A model generated the notes under the pieces. That model was not told the origin of the DNA and searched no databases. It was given only the letters and a program-made list of their open reading frames with translations. 64,000 nucleotides of DNA, taken from Bacteroidales bacterium (lineage in GTDB: Bacteria; Bacteroidota; Bacteroidia; Bacteroidales; UBA932). The stretch spans positions 43,318 to 107,317 of the forward strand of contig JAGBNC010000025.1 in NCBI GenBank assembly GCA_017634595.1. The letters run 5' to 3'. This document shows, piece after piece, positions 8,582 to 18,457 of this stretch. Position 1 is the first letter of the stretch, and each line of letters starts with the position of its first letter. The position numbers were made by a program, and so were the translations under genes.

Positions 8582-11500
8582 ATGAAAAATCAAGCAAAGA
8601 AACTCTTTATTACTCTGCTTGGAATGGCCTTGGCAGTCTCGCTATCGGCGCAGAATACCATCACCGGTATAGTGACCGACGAGAGCGGCGAACCCCTCAT
8701 CGGGGCCGGCGTTCTCATTGAAGGGACAACCAACGGCACCATCACCGGTATGGACGGCGACTACATGATCGTCGTACCTGAAGGTGCAGCCAATCTGGTG
8801 TTTTCGTTCATCGGTCTCACCGAACAGGTGGTTCCCATCAACGGACGCACCAAGATTGACGTAGTCCTGGCAGCCAACAACACCGTCCTAGACGAAGTTG
8901 TTGTCGTGGGTTATGCCACTGTAAAACGCCGCGACCTCCTCGGCTCTGTATCCTCCGTGAGTTCCGACAAACTCACCGAGCAGCCGGTGACTTCGGTCAG
9001 TCAGGCGCTTGCCGGTAAAATGGCCGGTGTATCCGTAACCACGACTGAAGGTGATCCCGATGCCGACATCAAGATCCGCGTGCGCGGAGGCGGCTCCATC
9101 ACCCAGGACAACTCTCCCCTGTACATCGTTGACGGCTTCCCCGCCGAATCCATCAACGATATATCCGCATCCGAAATTGCATCTATCGATGTACTCAAGG
9201 ACGCTTTCTCAACCGCTATCTACGGTAGCCGCGGCGCCAACGGTGTCGTCATCGTCACCACCAAGAGTGCCGACAAGGGCGAGAAGGTATCGGTAAAATT
9301 CAACGCATACTATGGGCTCAAGACCATGGCCAACAAGAAGGCCATCCAGCCCATGAACGTATCCGAATTCGTTAAGTTCCAATATGAGAAGGCCCTCGTC
9401 CTCAACCGAGTCAGCAATGACTACATGCCTTACTACGGCAACTTCTCCGAGCTGGACCAGTACCAGGGCATGGTGGGGAACGACTGGATCGACGCCGTAT
9501 TCGGCAACACCGGTTCTTCCTTCTCCGCCGACTTCTCCGTGTCAGGAAGCAATGAGGGTGTCAACTGGACCTTGGGCTATGCCCACATGGGCGACAACGC
9601 CATCATGTACGGCTCCAACTATGTCAGGGACAACCTCAACCTCAAGACCAACTTCAAGACATCCAAGACCACAAGCATTGATGCCAGCATACGCTATGCA
9701 CGCGTGAATGTACGCGGCGCCGGCGCCAACAGCCTCAATGACAAAGGTTCTACATCAGGCAATGGCCGTCTGAAGCATGCAGTGCAGTTTGCTCCCATCC
9801 CCGTGAACACCATGAGCATTGAAGATGAGGAAGCAGAACTCTATGGAGACAACGTCCAGCCCCTGCGCAGCGTTGCCGACAATGACAGCAAGCGCTTACG
9901 TACCGTTCTTAACGCCAATGCTGCATTCAACTGGAAGATTACCAGCAACCTCCGTCTCAAGATCGAAGGCGGCATGGAAGACTGGCGCCAGAGCGACGAC
10001 CGCTTCTACGGTCTTTCTACAAAGCTCAGCGCACAGGACAGCAAAGTACCCGGAACTCCATCCAGCAACCACAAAGAGGCGTTCCGCACCAAGTACCGCA
10101 ATACCAACACTTTGAACTTTGATTTCAAAGATATCCTTAAAAACGAAGACCACCAGCTGACTGCCCTCTTGGGCGAGGAGTTGACACTCACCAATTCCAA
10201 CACCATAGACATATTGGTTGACGGCTTCCCCACTTTCTTCGATTCTCAGCTCGCATGGAACTTCATGTCTTCCGCCTCCGGCAACCTCATCGGCGACGTA
10301 GTGGCGAACAACACTGAAGTAAGCAACAAATATGCAGCCCACGACGCCCTGCTTTCTTTCTTCGGGCGCGTGAACTACGACTACAAGCACAAGTACTCGC
10401 TGGGTGCCACCCTCCGTGTGGACGGTTCTTCCAAGTTCAGCAACCCCTGGGGCTTCTTCCCATCGGCCGCCGTGTCGTGGAACATCTCCAATGAGCCCTG
10501 GATGGACAACAGCCACAGCTGGCTCGACCAGCTCAAACTCCGCTACAGTTTCGGTACCGCCGGTAACAACAACATTCCGTCCGGCCAGCTGCTCAGGGAA
10601 TATGAGTCACACGCAAGTTCTTACATCAGCCCGGGCGGATCATACATGTCCACCAAGATCACTGACGGCAAGCTTGTAATGAACAATCCCGACCTCAAAT
10701 GGGAGACCACATATACCCACAATATCGGTCTGGACTTCAGTTTCTGGCAGTCAAAACTCAACGGTAGTATCGAGGTGTACCAGAACGACACCAAGGACCT
10801 GCTCATCAACTTCCCCATCTCGGGTGCGGGCTACCAGAGGCAGTTCCGCAACGCCGGTTCCACCCGCAACCGCGGTATCGAGCTCACGCTCAACGCCCCT
10901 ATCGTCACCAAGAAGGATTTCTCCCTCAACATCAGCGGCAATATTGCCTACAACAAGAATGTGGTCACCGACCTGGGCGGACTGAATGAGATATCTTCCG
11001 ACTCCGGCTGGGCTTCCTCGGAAATCAGCGGCGACTACCTTGTGATGAAAAACCAGCCCCTCGGCAACATGTACGGTTATGTCAGCGACGGCTTCTATAC
11101 CGTTGATGACTTCGAGGGCTATATCGGAGGCAAATGGGTCCTCAAAGAAGGTGTAGCCAACGACAAGGACATCATCGGCGAAAGATATGTCATGCCTGGC
11201 GCACTCAAGCTCAAGAACGTTGACGGATCTGAAGACAATTTGATTTCCGCCAGCGATATCACCAAGATTGGCAACGCGCTGCCCGACTTCACCGGAGGGT
11301 TTGCACTGAGCGGATTCTACAAAGGCTTCGACTTCAGCGCCAACTTCAACTTCATGCTCGGCAACCAGGTGTACAACGCCAACAAGATTGAATTCACATC
11401 TTCCCGCAAGGACAGCTACATCAACCGCAACCTCATCAACATGATGAACGTTGATAACCGCTGGACCGTGGTAGATTGGAACACAGGCGAGCTCATCACC

Positions 11501-11839
11501 GATGCTGAAGCACTTCGTTCCCTCAACGCCGGGAAGACCATGTGGAGTCCCCTCGTCAACAAGGCCGTCTTCACCGACTGGGCTGTTGAAGATGCTTCTT
11601 TCCTCCGCCTGCAGAGCGCAACTATCGGTTACACTCTCCCGGAGTCCCTCACTCAGAAGGTCAAGCTCAAGAAGACCCGCATCTATGTCACAGGTACCAA
11701 CCTGTTCTGCCTTACCAAGTACTCCGGATATGATCCCGAAGTGGATACCAGGCGCAGCACCCCGCTTACTCCGGGCGTTGATTATTCCGCCTATCCTAAG
11801 AGCATAGGTTTCGTAGCAGGTCTGAATCTCACTTTTTAA
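8582..11839 (+). CDS. SusC/RagA-family TonB-dependent outer-membrane transporter
   Basis: A 1085-residue outer-membrane importer of oligosaccharides. The order is: signal peptide (about 1-23, ending SLSAQ), a carboxypeptidase-regulatory-like beta-sandwich (TITGIVTDESGEPLIGA..., about 25-100), a TonB-box-like LDEVVVVGYA, a plug (about 110-225, with the typical SSDKLTEQPVTSVSQALAGK), then a 22-strand-type barrel ending in GLNLTF. Placed directly before susD and among pectin enzymes, it most likely imports oligogalacturonides. Length and order are normal for the family. The 7-nt gap to susD implies co-expression. Confidence 0.96.
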   Translation: MKNQAKKLFITLLGMALAVSLSAQNTITGIVTDESGEPLIGAGVLIEGTTNGTITGMDGDYMIVVPEGAANLVFSFIGLTEQVVPINGRTKIDVVLAANNTVLDEVVVVGYATVKRRDLLGSVSSVSSDKLTEQPVTSVSQALAGKMAGVSVTTTEGDPDADIKIRVRGGGSITQDNSPLYIVDGFPAESINDISASEIASIDVLKDAFSTAIYGSRGANGVVIVTTKSADKGEKVSVKFNAYYGLKTMANKKAIQPMNVSEFVKFQYEKALVLNRVSNDYMPYYGNFSELDQYQGMVGNDWIDAVFGNTGSSFSADFSVSGSNEGVNWTLGYAHMGDNAIMYGSNYVRDNLNLKTNFKTSKTTSIDASIRYARVNVRGAGANSLNDKGSTSGNGRLKHAVQFAPIPVNTMSIEDEEAELYGDNVQPLRSVADNDSKRLRTVLNANAAFNWKITSNLRLKIEGGMEDWRQSDDRFYGLSTKLSAQDSKVPGTPSSNHKEAFRTKYRNTNTLNFDFKDILKNEDHQLTALLGEELTLTNSNTIDILVDGFPTFFDSQLAWNFMSSASGNLIGDVVANNTEVSNKYAAHDALLSFFGRVNYDYKHKYSLGATLRVDGSSKFSNPWGFFPSAAVSWNISNEPWMDNSHSWLDQLKLRYSFGTAGNNNIPSGQLLREYESHASSYISPGGSYMSTKITDGKLVMNNPDLKWETTYTHNIGLDFSFWQSKLNGSIEVYQNDTKDLLINFPISGAGYQRQFRNAGSTRNRGIELTLNAPIVTKKDFSLNISGNIAYNKNVVTDLGGLNEISSDSGWASSEISGDYLVMKNQPLGNMYGYVSDGFYTVDDFEGYIGGKWVLKEGVANDKDIIGERYVMPGALKLKNVDGSEDNLISASDITKIGNALPDFTGGFALSGFYKGFDFSANFNFMLGNQVYNANKIEFTSSRKDSYINRNLINMMNVDNRWTVVDWNTGELITDAEALRSLNAGKTMWSPLVNKAVFTDWAVEDASFLRLQSATIGYTLPESLTQKVKLKKTRIYVTGTNLFCLTKYSGYDPEVDTRRSTPLTPGVDYSAYPKSIGFVAGLNLTF

Positions 11840-11845
11840 TTGTCT

Positions 11846-13693
11846 ATGAAGATGAAAAAGATATTCAACCTTATCCTTTGTATCGCAGTAACCGCTGCTC
11901 TGGCATCTTCCTGCGACAATCTGCTCAAGCCCGAATCTCCTTCTTCATTTGAAGAGGAGGCCGTGTTCTCAAACTACAACCTCGCTGAGAGCGCCATATT
12001 CGGCATTATACACACATTCGGTATCGACAAGTCTTACAGAAACCGTTTCCTCCCCTGGTACGGCTACAACACTGATATCGAGTGGTACAACACCTTCACT
12101 CCCGGTGATTCCAAGTCCGACATCGGCACCTACAACTGCTTGCCGAACAACTCTCAGCTCAACGAGGCCGAAGGTTGTTACACCCTTATGTACACCGCCA
12201 TCGAGCGCGCCAACCTGGCCATCGAAGGCCTGCGCAAGTTCGGTAAAGTGGAAGAGAATGCCGATATGGCATACCTGCTCGGAGAGGCCCTGACTCTGCG
12301 CGCCATGGTGTACTACGACCTCTGCAAGGCCTGGGGAGACGTACCCGGACGTTTCGAGCCCGTCACCTCGGAGACCATTTATATGAGAAGAACCAACCGC
12401 GACGAGATTTTCAAGCAGATACTCAAAGACCTTGAAGAAGCTTGCAACTACCTGCCTTATCCCGGTGTCACGGCCAACACCCAGCGTACCGACCGCATCA
12501 ACAAAGTGTTCGCAGAGGGCTTGTACGCCCGCATCGCGCTCATGGCATCAGGTTATGCCCTCCGTCCCGACGACGGCCAGGTGGGCAACCATGACCTCGG
12601 CTCCGTGCGTCTGTCCAGCGATCCCGAGCTCCAGAAGAGCGTTCTTTATCCCAAGGCTCTTGCTTACCTCAAGGATGCTATCGCCAACGGCGGGTGCAAA
12701 CTCGACCCCGACTACGAAGCCTACTGGAAGCGTTTCAACGCCAAGGAAAACCTGGCTTTTGACGGAGAGACCTTGTATGTCATTCCCTTCAGCGAAAACC
12801 GCGGACAGTGGAACAACTACTACGCACTCCGCGTCGAAGCCGGATCCCGTTACAACACCTATACCGGAGCACGCGGCGGTTCTACCGGCCCCGTCCCCAG
12901 CTTCTGGTGGAAGTATGATGAAAATGATGTACGCCGCGACCTCACTTGTGTCAATTACAAGTGGGACGGCGAGAGCGACGAACTGGTACCGGCCGGTATA
13001 GCCAGCTGGTATTTCGGCAAGTACCGTTTCGAATGGTGCAAAGCTCCTGCAAGTCAGGCTGACGACGGTGTCAAGCCCGTGGTGATGCGTTATTCCGACG
13101 TACTCCTGATGGCCGCCGAAATCGAAAATGAGCTCAACGGTCCCAGCGCCGATGCCAAGAACTGGTTGCTCCAGGTCCGCAGCCGCGCATTCAAGAACAA
13201 TGAAGAGGCTGCCGAGACCTACGTCAACAGCCTGTCCGGCAAAGAAGCCTTCTTCAACGCCATCGTTGACGAGCGTGCCTTCGAGTTCTGCGGTGAAATG
13301 CTCCGCAAAGCCGACCTCATCCGCTGGAATATGCTCAAGAGCAAGCTCGACGAAGCCAAGGCCGATCTCCGCGCCCTGCGCGACCACACCGGCAAGTTCG
13401 CCGGCCTCGGCGATGATGTATATCATCAGTATGACGAAGGCACTCAGACCTTAAAGATCTACGGTTTCAAGGTGGGCGAAACTACACGTCCCGCCGGTGC
13501 CTGGGAGAAAGACGGCAACTACTTCTCCAAGATCGTTGACAACAGTGGTAAAGCCACCGGACTTTACGATGGCCGTATCGACGGTATCTACTCCAACGGT
13601 GACCAGATGGAATGGTACATGTACTGGCCCATCTTCGCCACCCAGATATCCAGCAGTCAGAAATATCTCGTAAACGACTACTACTATGAATAA
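11846..13693 (+). CDS. SusD/RagB-family glycan-binding lipoprotein
   Basis: A 615-residue surface lipoprotein that forms the lid on the SusC barrel. The signal ends in LASSC, with the lipidated Cys in CDNLLKPESP. SusD hallmarks follow: the N-terminal FEEEAVF.NYNLAESA segment, TPR-like helices (EALTLRAMVYYDLCKAWGDVP) and the C-terminal VDERAFEFCGEMLRKADLIRW motif. I chose the ATG at 11846 rather than an in-frame TTG at 11840 that abuts the susC stop; a second ATG at 11852 is also possible. The C-terminus overlaps the next gene by 8 nt. The presumed ligand is pectin-derived oligosaccharide. Confidence 0.96.
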   Translation: MKMKKIFNLILCIAVTAALASSCDNLLKPESPSSFEEEAVFSNYNLAESAIFGIIHTFGIDKSYRNRFLPWYGYNTDIEWYNTFTPGDSKSDIGTYNCLPNNSQLNEAEGCYTLMYTAIERANLAIEGLRKFGKVEENADMAYLLGEALTLRAMVYYDLCKAWGDVPGRFEPVTSETIYMRRTNRDEIFKQILKDLEEACNYLPYPGVTANTQRTDRINKVFAEGLYARIALMASGYALRPDDGQVGNHDLGSVRLSSDPELQKSVLYPKALAYLKDAIANGGCKLDPDYEAYWKRFNAKENLAFDGETLYVIPFSENRGQWNNYYALRVEAGSRYNTYTGARGGSTGPVPSFWWKYDENDVRRDLTCVNYKWDGESDELVPAGIASWYFGKYRFEWCKAPASQADDGVKPVVMRYSDVLLMAAEIENELNGPSADAKNWLLQVRSRAFKNNEEAAETYVNSLSGKEAFFNAIVDERAFEFCGEMLRKADLIRWNMLKSKLDEAKADLRALRDHTGKFAGLGDDVYHQYDEGTQTLKIYGFKVGETTRPAGAWEKDGNYFSKIVDNSGKATGLYDGRIDGIYSNGDQMEWYMYWPIFATQISSSQKYLVNDYYYE

Positions 13694-16600
13694 GATTAGA
13701 TTCGCAATATTGGGCCTGGCCGCTCTCGCCGCCGTCTCCTGCATGAACAAGGAGTTCGAAGAGATAACCACAGTGCCCCTCAAGCGCTGTCTGGAGCCAA
13801 TGAATCTGTCGGCCAAGGTAGATGCCAACTCAGGCGTGCAGACCACTTTCAAGTGGGATGTCACAAGTGATGCCGAGCAGTACATCCTCGAAGTGCTTAC
13901 AGAAGATGGCAAGAGCGTTCTGTACGACACTCTCGCCCCTGCACAGGTTCCTTTCGTAACAGAGCTTGAAGCCGACGGCGTGTACACTTTCAACGTCCGC
14001 GGTATTTCCTCCAAGCTGGATGATTCCAATCTGGCTGAATACGGCGAGACATTCAAGACCTACGCTATCAAAGACAACCTCTATCTGGCACTCACAGGCA
14101 AGACTTCCGAATCCGTGTCCTTGAGCTGGTCAAAAGAAGTGTCCGACTACATGGATGTGTCGCACATCGAAGCTAAGCCCGTGTCTGGAGGCAAAGCAGT
14201 GACCCTTGACATAGAGAACAACGAAGCTGTCAAGACAGCGGCCGCCGCCACGCTTACCGGCCTCACACCTTCTACCGAGTACAACATCGTGCTTTATTTC
14301 AAGAGCGCCAGCCGCGGAGCCCTGACTGTATGGACCAGCCCCGCGCCCGGCACCCTTACCAAAGTAACCACGTCCGACGCTCTCAAGGCCGCAATGACAG
14401 CAGGCGATGACGTGTACGTTGGCGCCGAAGGATCCCCCTACTCTGTAGGCAGCATCACTCCGGCCAAGGGTTTCCGCATGCTCGGTGAGCCCGATGCTTC
14501 AGGCAACGCTCCAGTAGTCAGCGCCGACCTTGTTCTTGACGCCGGTTTCACCGGAGACCTGTATTTCGAGAACATCAGTTTCGACGGAACAGGCCGCGAC
14601 CGCATTATCAACCACAAGGGCGGCGAGATGCAGATCGGGAAGATCAGCATAGTCAACTGCGTGATTGCCAACTACAACGCCGGTATCTATTACGACAACT
14701 CCGGAGACAAACTCGATCTGGGTGAATTCTTGATCGAAGGATGCGACATACATGACATCCTCGGTTCCGGCGGCGACGGCTTCGATGTACGCAACAACTC
14801 CGCTATCAGCAAGATTACCTTCCGCAACAACACGGTGTTCGACAGCTTCAGGTCATTCTTCCGCATTGACGACAAGAGCACGTCCCTGGAGGAAATAGTG
14901 TTCGAAAACAACACAGTAAAGAACATCGCCGTCAACGACAAGGGCATCTTCTACATCCGCGCTCCCTGGAAGAAGTTCACCATCAACAAGAACCTCTTCA
15001 TGTTCCAGCAAGGAGAGAAAGCAGTCATTGCCACCACCAACAATGTGGACAATGTGCCTTCCGACATCACTGCTGCCGACAACTACTACTACAACGTGGG
15101 AGAAAAGTTCTTCGGTGAATCAAAGAACTTCACTGCCGCACAGATCAGCGCCAAGGCACTCGCCGCCGATCCTTGCTTCAACTCCAAAGGCAACTTCTTC
15201 AACCTTGCCAACGAGGAACTGCAGGACAAGAAAGTAGGTGCAGCCAAATGGCTCAATGCTTACGTAGAGCCCAAAGAGGACCTTACGCTCGGACTTACCG
15301 AGGCTCCCCACACTTGGGACCTCACCGACGCCACCCTCTTTGCAGCCGACCTCACCAAATCTAAGGTACGCGACGGTCTGCTCATGGTAGCATCAGAGGC
15401 CTGCCCCATGAATCTTGACGGTGCCATAAGCTTCATGGCAGCATCGGCCAAGAACAAGAAAGGCGTGCCCACCGACGGTTACATTGCATTCAAGGTCAAT
15501 ACTCCGGGTTCCGTAGTACTGAAGGTTGATGATCCTAAGGCTCTCGGAAGCCAGGTCGTAGTCGCTACCGGAGATGTGGACGGTGCCGCCGCCACCATCA
15601 AGGGAGGAGCTGTGGCCAATGCTGACGGTTCCCTTCAGAAAGTCGTGCTCAACGGCATCAAAGGTGAGACCATGGTCTATCTGTATGTCACCGGCGCAGC
15701 CAAGATCAGCACCCTTGCATGGTCGCCCGACACGGCAGGCGTGAATACCTCACTCGAGGCTCCCAAGCCTGCCATCAGCGTCGAGACCATAACCAAGGGC
15801 GACGCTACCGAGATCGTAGTGAGCTGGGCTGCCGTTCCAAATGCAGCAAGCTACACTGTGACATTCAACAAAGCCAAGACCACTACCGAAGATACGAGCT
15901 TCGTCATTGATGCCGAGACAGCAGCCGGCCTTGACGCCGGCAGCTATACAGTCTCCGTGGTCGCAAACCCTGCCGACACTGACATCTACAACACTGCTTC
16001 CGAAGCCGGAGTTGCAGCATTTGCCGTGCTCGCAGCAGGCGGCGGCGAAGATACCGTGGAAGTCACACTCACATGGGACTTCAGTTCCTCTGAGTGGCAG
16101 GCCGAACTTGGCAGGCTTGGCGCGTCCGGTTCCGACATCACAGGAATCGACATGACCTACGACGGACTCACGTTCTACTCAAGTTCCAAGTCAAAATATG
16201 GCGCCAGCTACATCCAGTTCGGAGGTGCCGGTCTGAACAAGACCTCCGGAGAACTTGACCGTTACTTCAAGTTCACGGCTCCCGCTGGCGGTACCCTCAA
16301 GGTCACTGCCTCCAATACCGGCAGTTCTGAAGATCTGACCCGCATGGTTTACACCAAAGTCGGCGACAATGTACAGCAGCTCCCCGGCGGATACTCCTCC
16401 ACTGCTGCACAGGCCGTCGAATTTGAGGTTCCTGCAGGCGAGGTTTACATCTCCAGCGCAGGAAACGGCCTTCGTTTCTATAAGATGGAGTTCACCTACA
16501 CTACCACAAGCGGCGGCAGCGGCAAAACTCCGGTCGAGTATGACTGGAACTTCAGCTCTGCCGAGTGGCAGTCCGAACTTGGCAGGCTTGGAGCATCAGG

Positions 16601-16976
16601 TTCCGACATTACCAGCATTAACATGACCTACGACGGGCTCACGTTCTACTCCAATCCAAAGTCAAAGTATGGTTCAAACTACATACAGTTTGGTGGAGCC
16701 GGTCTGAACAAGACCTCCGGAGAACTCGACCGTTACTTTATGTTTACTGCTCCCGAGGCTGGAACCCTCAAGGTCACCGCCTCCAATACAGGCAGCTCCG
16801 AGGACCTTACACGCATGGTTTACGTCAAAGTCGGCGACAATGTACAGCAGCTCCCCGGCGGATACTCCTCCACTGCTGCACAGGCCGTCGAATTTGAGGT
16901 TCCCGCAGGCGAGGTTTACATAGCCAGCGCAGGAAACGGCCTCCGTTTCTACGAAATATATTACACCAACCAGTAA
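13686..16976 (+). CDS. Surface lipoprotein with beta-helix and duplicated C-terminal domain
   Basis: A 1096-residue lipoprotein (Cys19 in AAVSC) following susD, the usual place for surface glycan-binding proteins. About 35-225 holds two FN3-like segments. About 230-530 is a Pro- and Asn-rich beta-helix-like region resembling DUF4957/DUF5123 proteins of Bacteroidetes pectin loci. About 700-790 is another FN3-like segment. About 796-940 and 953-1096 are two near-identical copies of a domain that starts W-(D/N)-F-S-S-x-E-W-Q and contains GGAGLNKTSGELDRYF. A more distant copy of that domain occurs in the PL1 lipoprotein at 21903. I see no catalytic signature. My inference is pectin binding at the cell surface. 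Confidence 0.75.
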   Translation: MNKIRFAILGLAALAAVSCMNKEFEEITTVPLKRCLEPMNLSAKVDANSGVQTTFKWDVTSDAEQYILEVLTEDGKSVLYDTLAPAQVPFVTELEADGVYTFNVRGISSKLDDSNLAEYGETFKTYAIKDNLYLALTGKTSESVSLSWSKEVSDYMDVSHIEAKPVSGGKAVTLDIENNEAVKTAAAATLTGLTPSTEYNIVLYFKSASRGALTVWTSPAPGTLTKVTTSDALKAAMTAGDDVYVGAEGSPYSVGSITPAKGFRMLGEPDASGNAPVVSADLVLDAGFTGDLYFENISFDGTGRDRIINHKGGEMQIGKISIVNCVIANYNAGIYYDNSGDKLDLGEFLIEGCDIHDILGSGGDGFDVRNNSAISKITFRNNTVFDSFRSFFRIDDKSTSLEEIVFENNTVKNIAVNDKGIFYIRAPWKKFTINKNLFMFQQGEKAVIATTNNVDNVPSDITAADNYYYNVGEKFFGESKNFTAAQISAKALAADPCFNSKGNFFNLANEELQDKKVGAAKWLNAYVEPKEDLTLGLTEAPHTWDLTDATLFAADLTKSKVRDGLLMVASEACPMNLDGAISFMAASAKNKKGVPTDGYIAFKVNTPGSVVLKVDDPKALGSQVVVATGDVDGAAATIKGGAVANADGSLQKVVLNGIKGETMVYLYVTGAAKISTLAWSPDTAGVNTSLEAPKPAISVETITKGDATEIVVSWAAVPNAASYTVTFNKAKTTTEDTSFVIDAETAAGLDAGSYTVSVVANPADTDIYNTASEAGVAAFAVLAAGGGEDTVEVTLTWDFSSSEWQAELGRLGASGSDITGIDMTYDGLTFYSSSKSKYGASYIQFGGAGLNKTSGELDRYFKFTAPAGGTLKVTASNTGSSEDLTRMVYTKVGDNVQQLPGGYSSTAAQAVEFEVPAGEVYISSAGNGLRFYKMEFTYTTTSGGSGKTPVEYDWNFSSAEWQSELGRLGASGSDITSINMTYDGLTFYSNPKSKYGSNYIQFGGAGLNKTSGELDRYFMFTAPEAGTLKVTASNTGSSEDLTRMVYVKVGDNVQQLPGGYSSTAAQAVEFEVPAGEVYIASAGNGLRFYEIYYTNQ
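16073..16973 (+). repeat. Tandem domain duplication with near-identical DNA
   Basis: Two copies of about 430-435 nt are offset by 471 nt. Within them, 16355-16432 equals 16826-16903 over 78 nt, including all third codon positions, and similarity continues on both sides. This points to a recent duplication or gene conversion. Confidence 0.9.
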
Positions 16977-16987
16977 TATACCCCTTG

Positions 16988-17015
16988 GGGAGCCGGGCCT
17001 GACCGCCCGACTCCC
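16988..17015 (+). terminator. GC-rich intercistronic hairpin
   Basis: An 11-bp stem with one mismatch (GGGAGCCGGGC against GCCCGACTCCC) closes a 6-nt loop in the 65-nt gap before uxaC. No T-run follows (AAATTTAAAAC), so partial termination or mRNA stabilisation between the surface-protein and catabolic halves of the operon is as likely as full termination. Confidence 0.55.
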
Positions 17016-17041
17016 TCCCAAATTTAAAACAATACAATAAT

Positions 17042-18457
17042 ATGAGCTTTATCAACAAAGACTTTATGCTCCAGACGGAGACAGCGCGCAGGCTCTACCA
17101 TGAGCATGCCGAGAACATGCCCATCATCGACTACCACTGCCACCTTGTGCCGCAGCAGATTGCTGAGAACATCCAGTTCCGCGACATTACCCAGCTCTGG
17201 CTGGTGGACGGCCACTACGGGGACCATTACAAATGGCGTGCAATGCGTGCCAACGGAGTATCGGAAGACTATCTCACAGGGGGCAAATACAGCGCCTGGG
17301 AGACTTTCGAGAAATGGGCGGAGACAGTCCCATATACCATGCGCAACCCCCTCTACCACTGGACGCATCTTGAGCTCAGCCGTGTGTTCGGCATAGATAA
17401 GCTCCTTTGCCCGGCGACGGCCCGCGAGATTTTCGATGAGTGCAACGCCAAACTCGCCACCCCCGAATTCCGCGGACAGGCGCTCATAAAGAGGTTCAAT
17501 GTAGAGACTGTCTGCACCACCGATGATCCGGCAGATGACCTGCGCTGGCACAAAAAGATTGCCGCAGAGCCATTTGGCGTCAAGGTTATACCTGCATGGA
17601 GACCGGACAAAGCCATGGCAATCGAGAATCCCAAAGCCTACAAGGAGTATCTGAAAGTCCTTGGCGAGGCTGCAGGGATGGAAATAGATTCATATACCGA
17701 CCTCCAGGAAGCCCTCCAGAAACGGCACGATTTCTTTGCCGAAAACGGATGCAAGCTTTCCGACCATGGGCTGGAGAACTTCTACTCATGTGACTACAAG
17801 GAAGTGGAGATCGAGCTCATTTTCAAGAAGGTTCTGATGGGAATCGCCCCAGGCCCCAAGGAACTGGAGAAATTCCGCAGCGCATTCCTCCACGACCAGG
17901 CAGTAATGGATGCCGAGGCTGGCTGGGCCCAGCAGTTCCATATCGGAGCCATACGCAACAACAACTCTCTGATGTTCGAAAAAGTAGGTGCGGACACAGG
18001 CTACGATGCTATCCATGACCAGGAGATAGCGGCAGCAGGGCACCGTTTCTTCGATCGCCTCACACGCGAGGGCAAGCTGGCCAAGACCATCCTTTATTGC
18101 CTCAACCCCAAGGATAATGCCGTCATGATGACCATGGCATACACCTTCAACGACGGCACCGTGCCCGGCAAGATGCAGTTCGGCTCGGGCTGGTGGTTCC
18201 TCGATCAAGAGGTGGGGATGCGCCGCCAGATGGACTCCTTGAGCAACCTCGGCCTTATCAGCCGCTTCGTAGGCATGCTCACCGACAGCCGCAGTTTCAT
18301 AAGCTACCCCCGCCACGAGTACTTCCGCCGCATACTTTGCGACGTATTCGGCCGCGACATCGAACAGGGAAAACTCCCCGCCTCCGAGTTTGACTTCATC
18401 GGTAAGATGGTCGAAGACATCTGTTACAACAATGCCAAGCATTACTTTGATTTCTGA
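17042..18457 (+). CDS. uxaC: Uronate (glucuronate/galacturonate) isomerase
   Basis: A 471-residue cytoplasmic isomerase converting galacturonate to tagaturonate (and glucuronate to fructuronate), the first step of the hexuronate pathway. Its length matches the family. Features include the amidohydrolase-like metal motif IDYHCHL near residue 30, WKWRAMRANG-like segments, TTDDPADDL and the late GSGWWF...SYPRHEYFRR block typical of UxaC. There is no signal peptide, in contrast to the genes upstream. It opens the catabolic half of the operon after a hairpin, and its stop overlaps the uxaA start by 1 nt (TGATG). Confidence 0.97.
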   Translation: MSFINKDFMLQTETARRLYHEHAENMPIIDYHCHLVPQQIAENIQFRDITQLWLVDGHYGDHYKWRAMRANGVSEDYLTGGKYSAWETFEKWAETVPYTMRNPLYHWTHLELSRVFGIDKLLCPATAREIFDECNAKLATPEFRGQALIKRFNVETVCTTDDPADDLRWHKKIAAEPFGVKVIPAWRPDKAMAIENPKAYKEYLKVLGEAAGMEIDSYTDLQEALQKRHDFFAENGCKLSDHGLENFYSCDYKEVEIELIFKKVLMGIAPGPKELEKFRSAFLHDQAVMDAEAGWAQQFHIGAIRNNNSLMFEKVGADTGYDAIHDQEIAAAGHRFFDRLTREGKLAKTILYCLNPKDNAVMMTMAYTFNDGTVPGKMQFGSGWWFLDQEVGMRRQMDSLSNLGLISRFVGMLTDSRSFISYPRHEYFRRILCDVFGRDIEQGKLPASEFDFIGKMVEDICYNNAKHYFDF

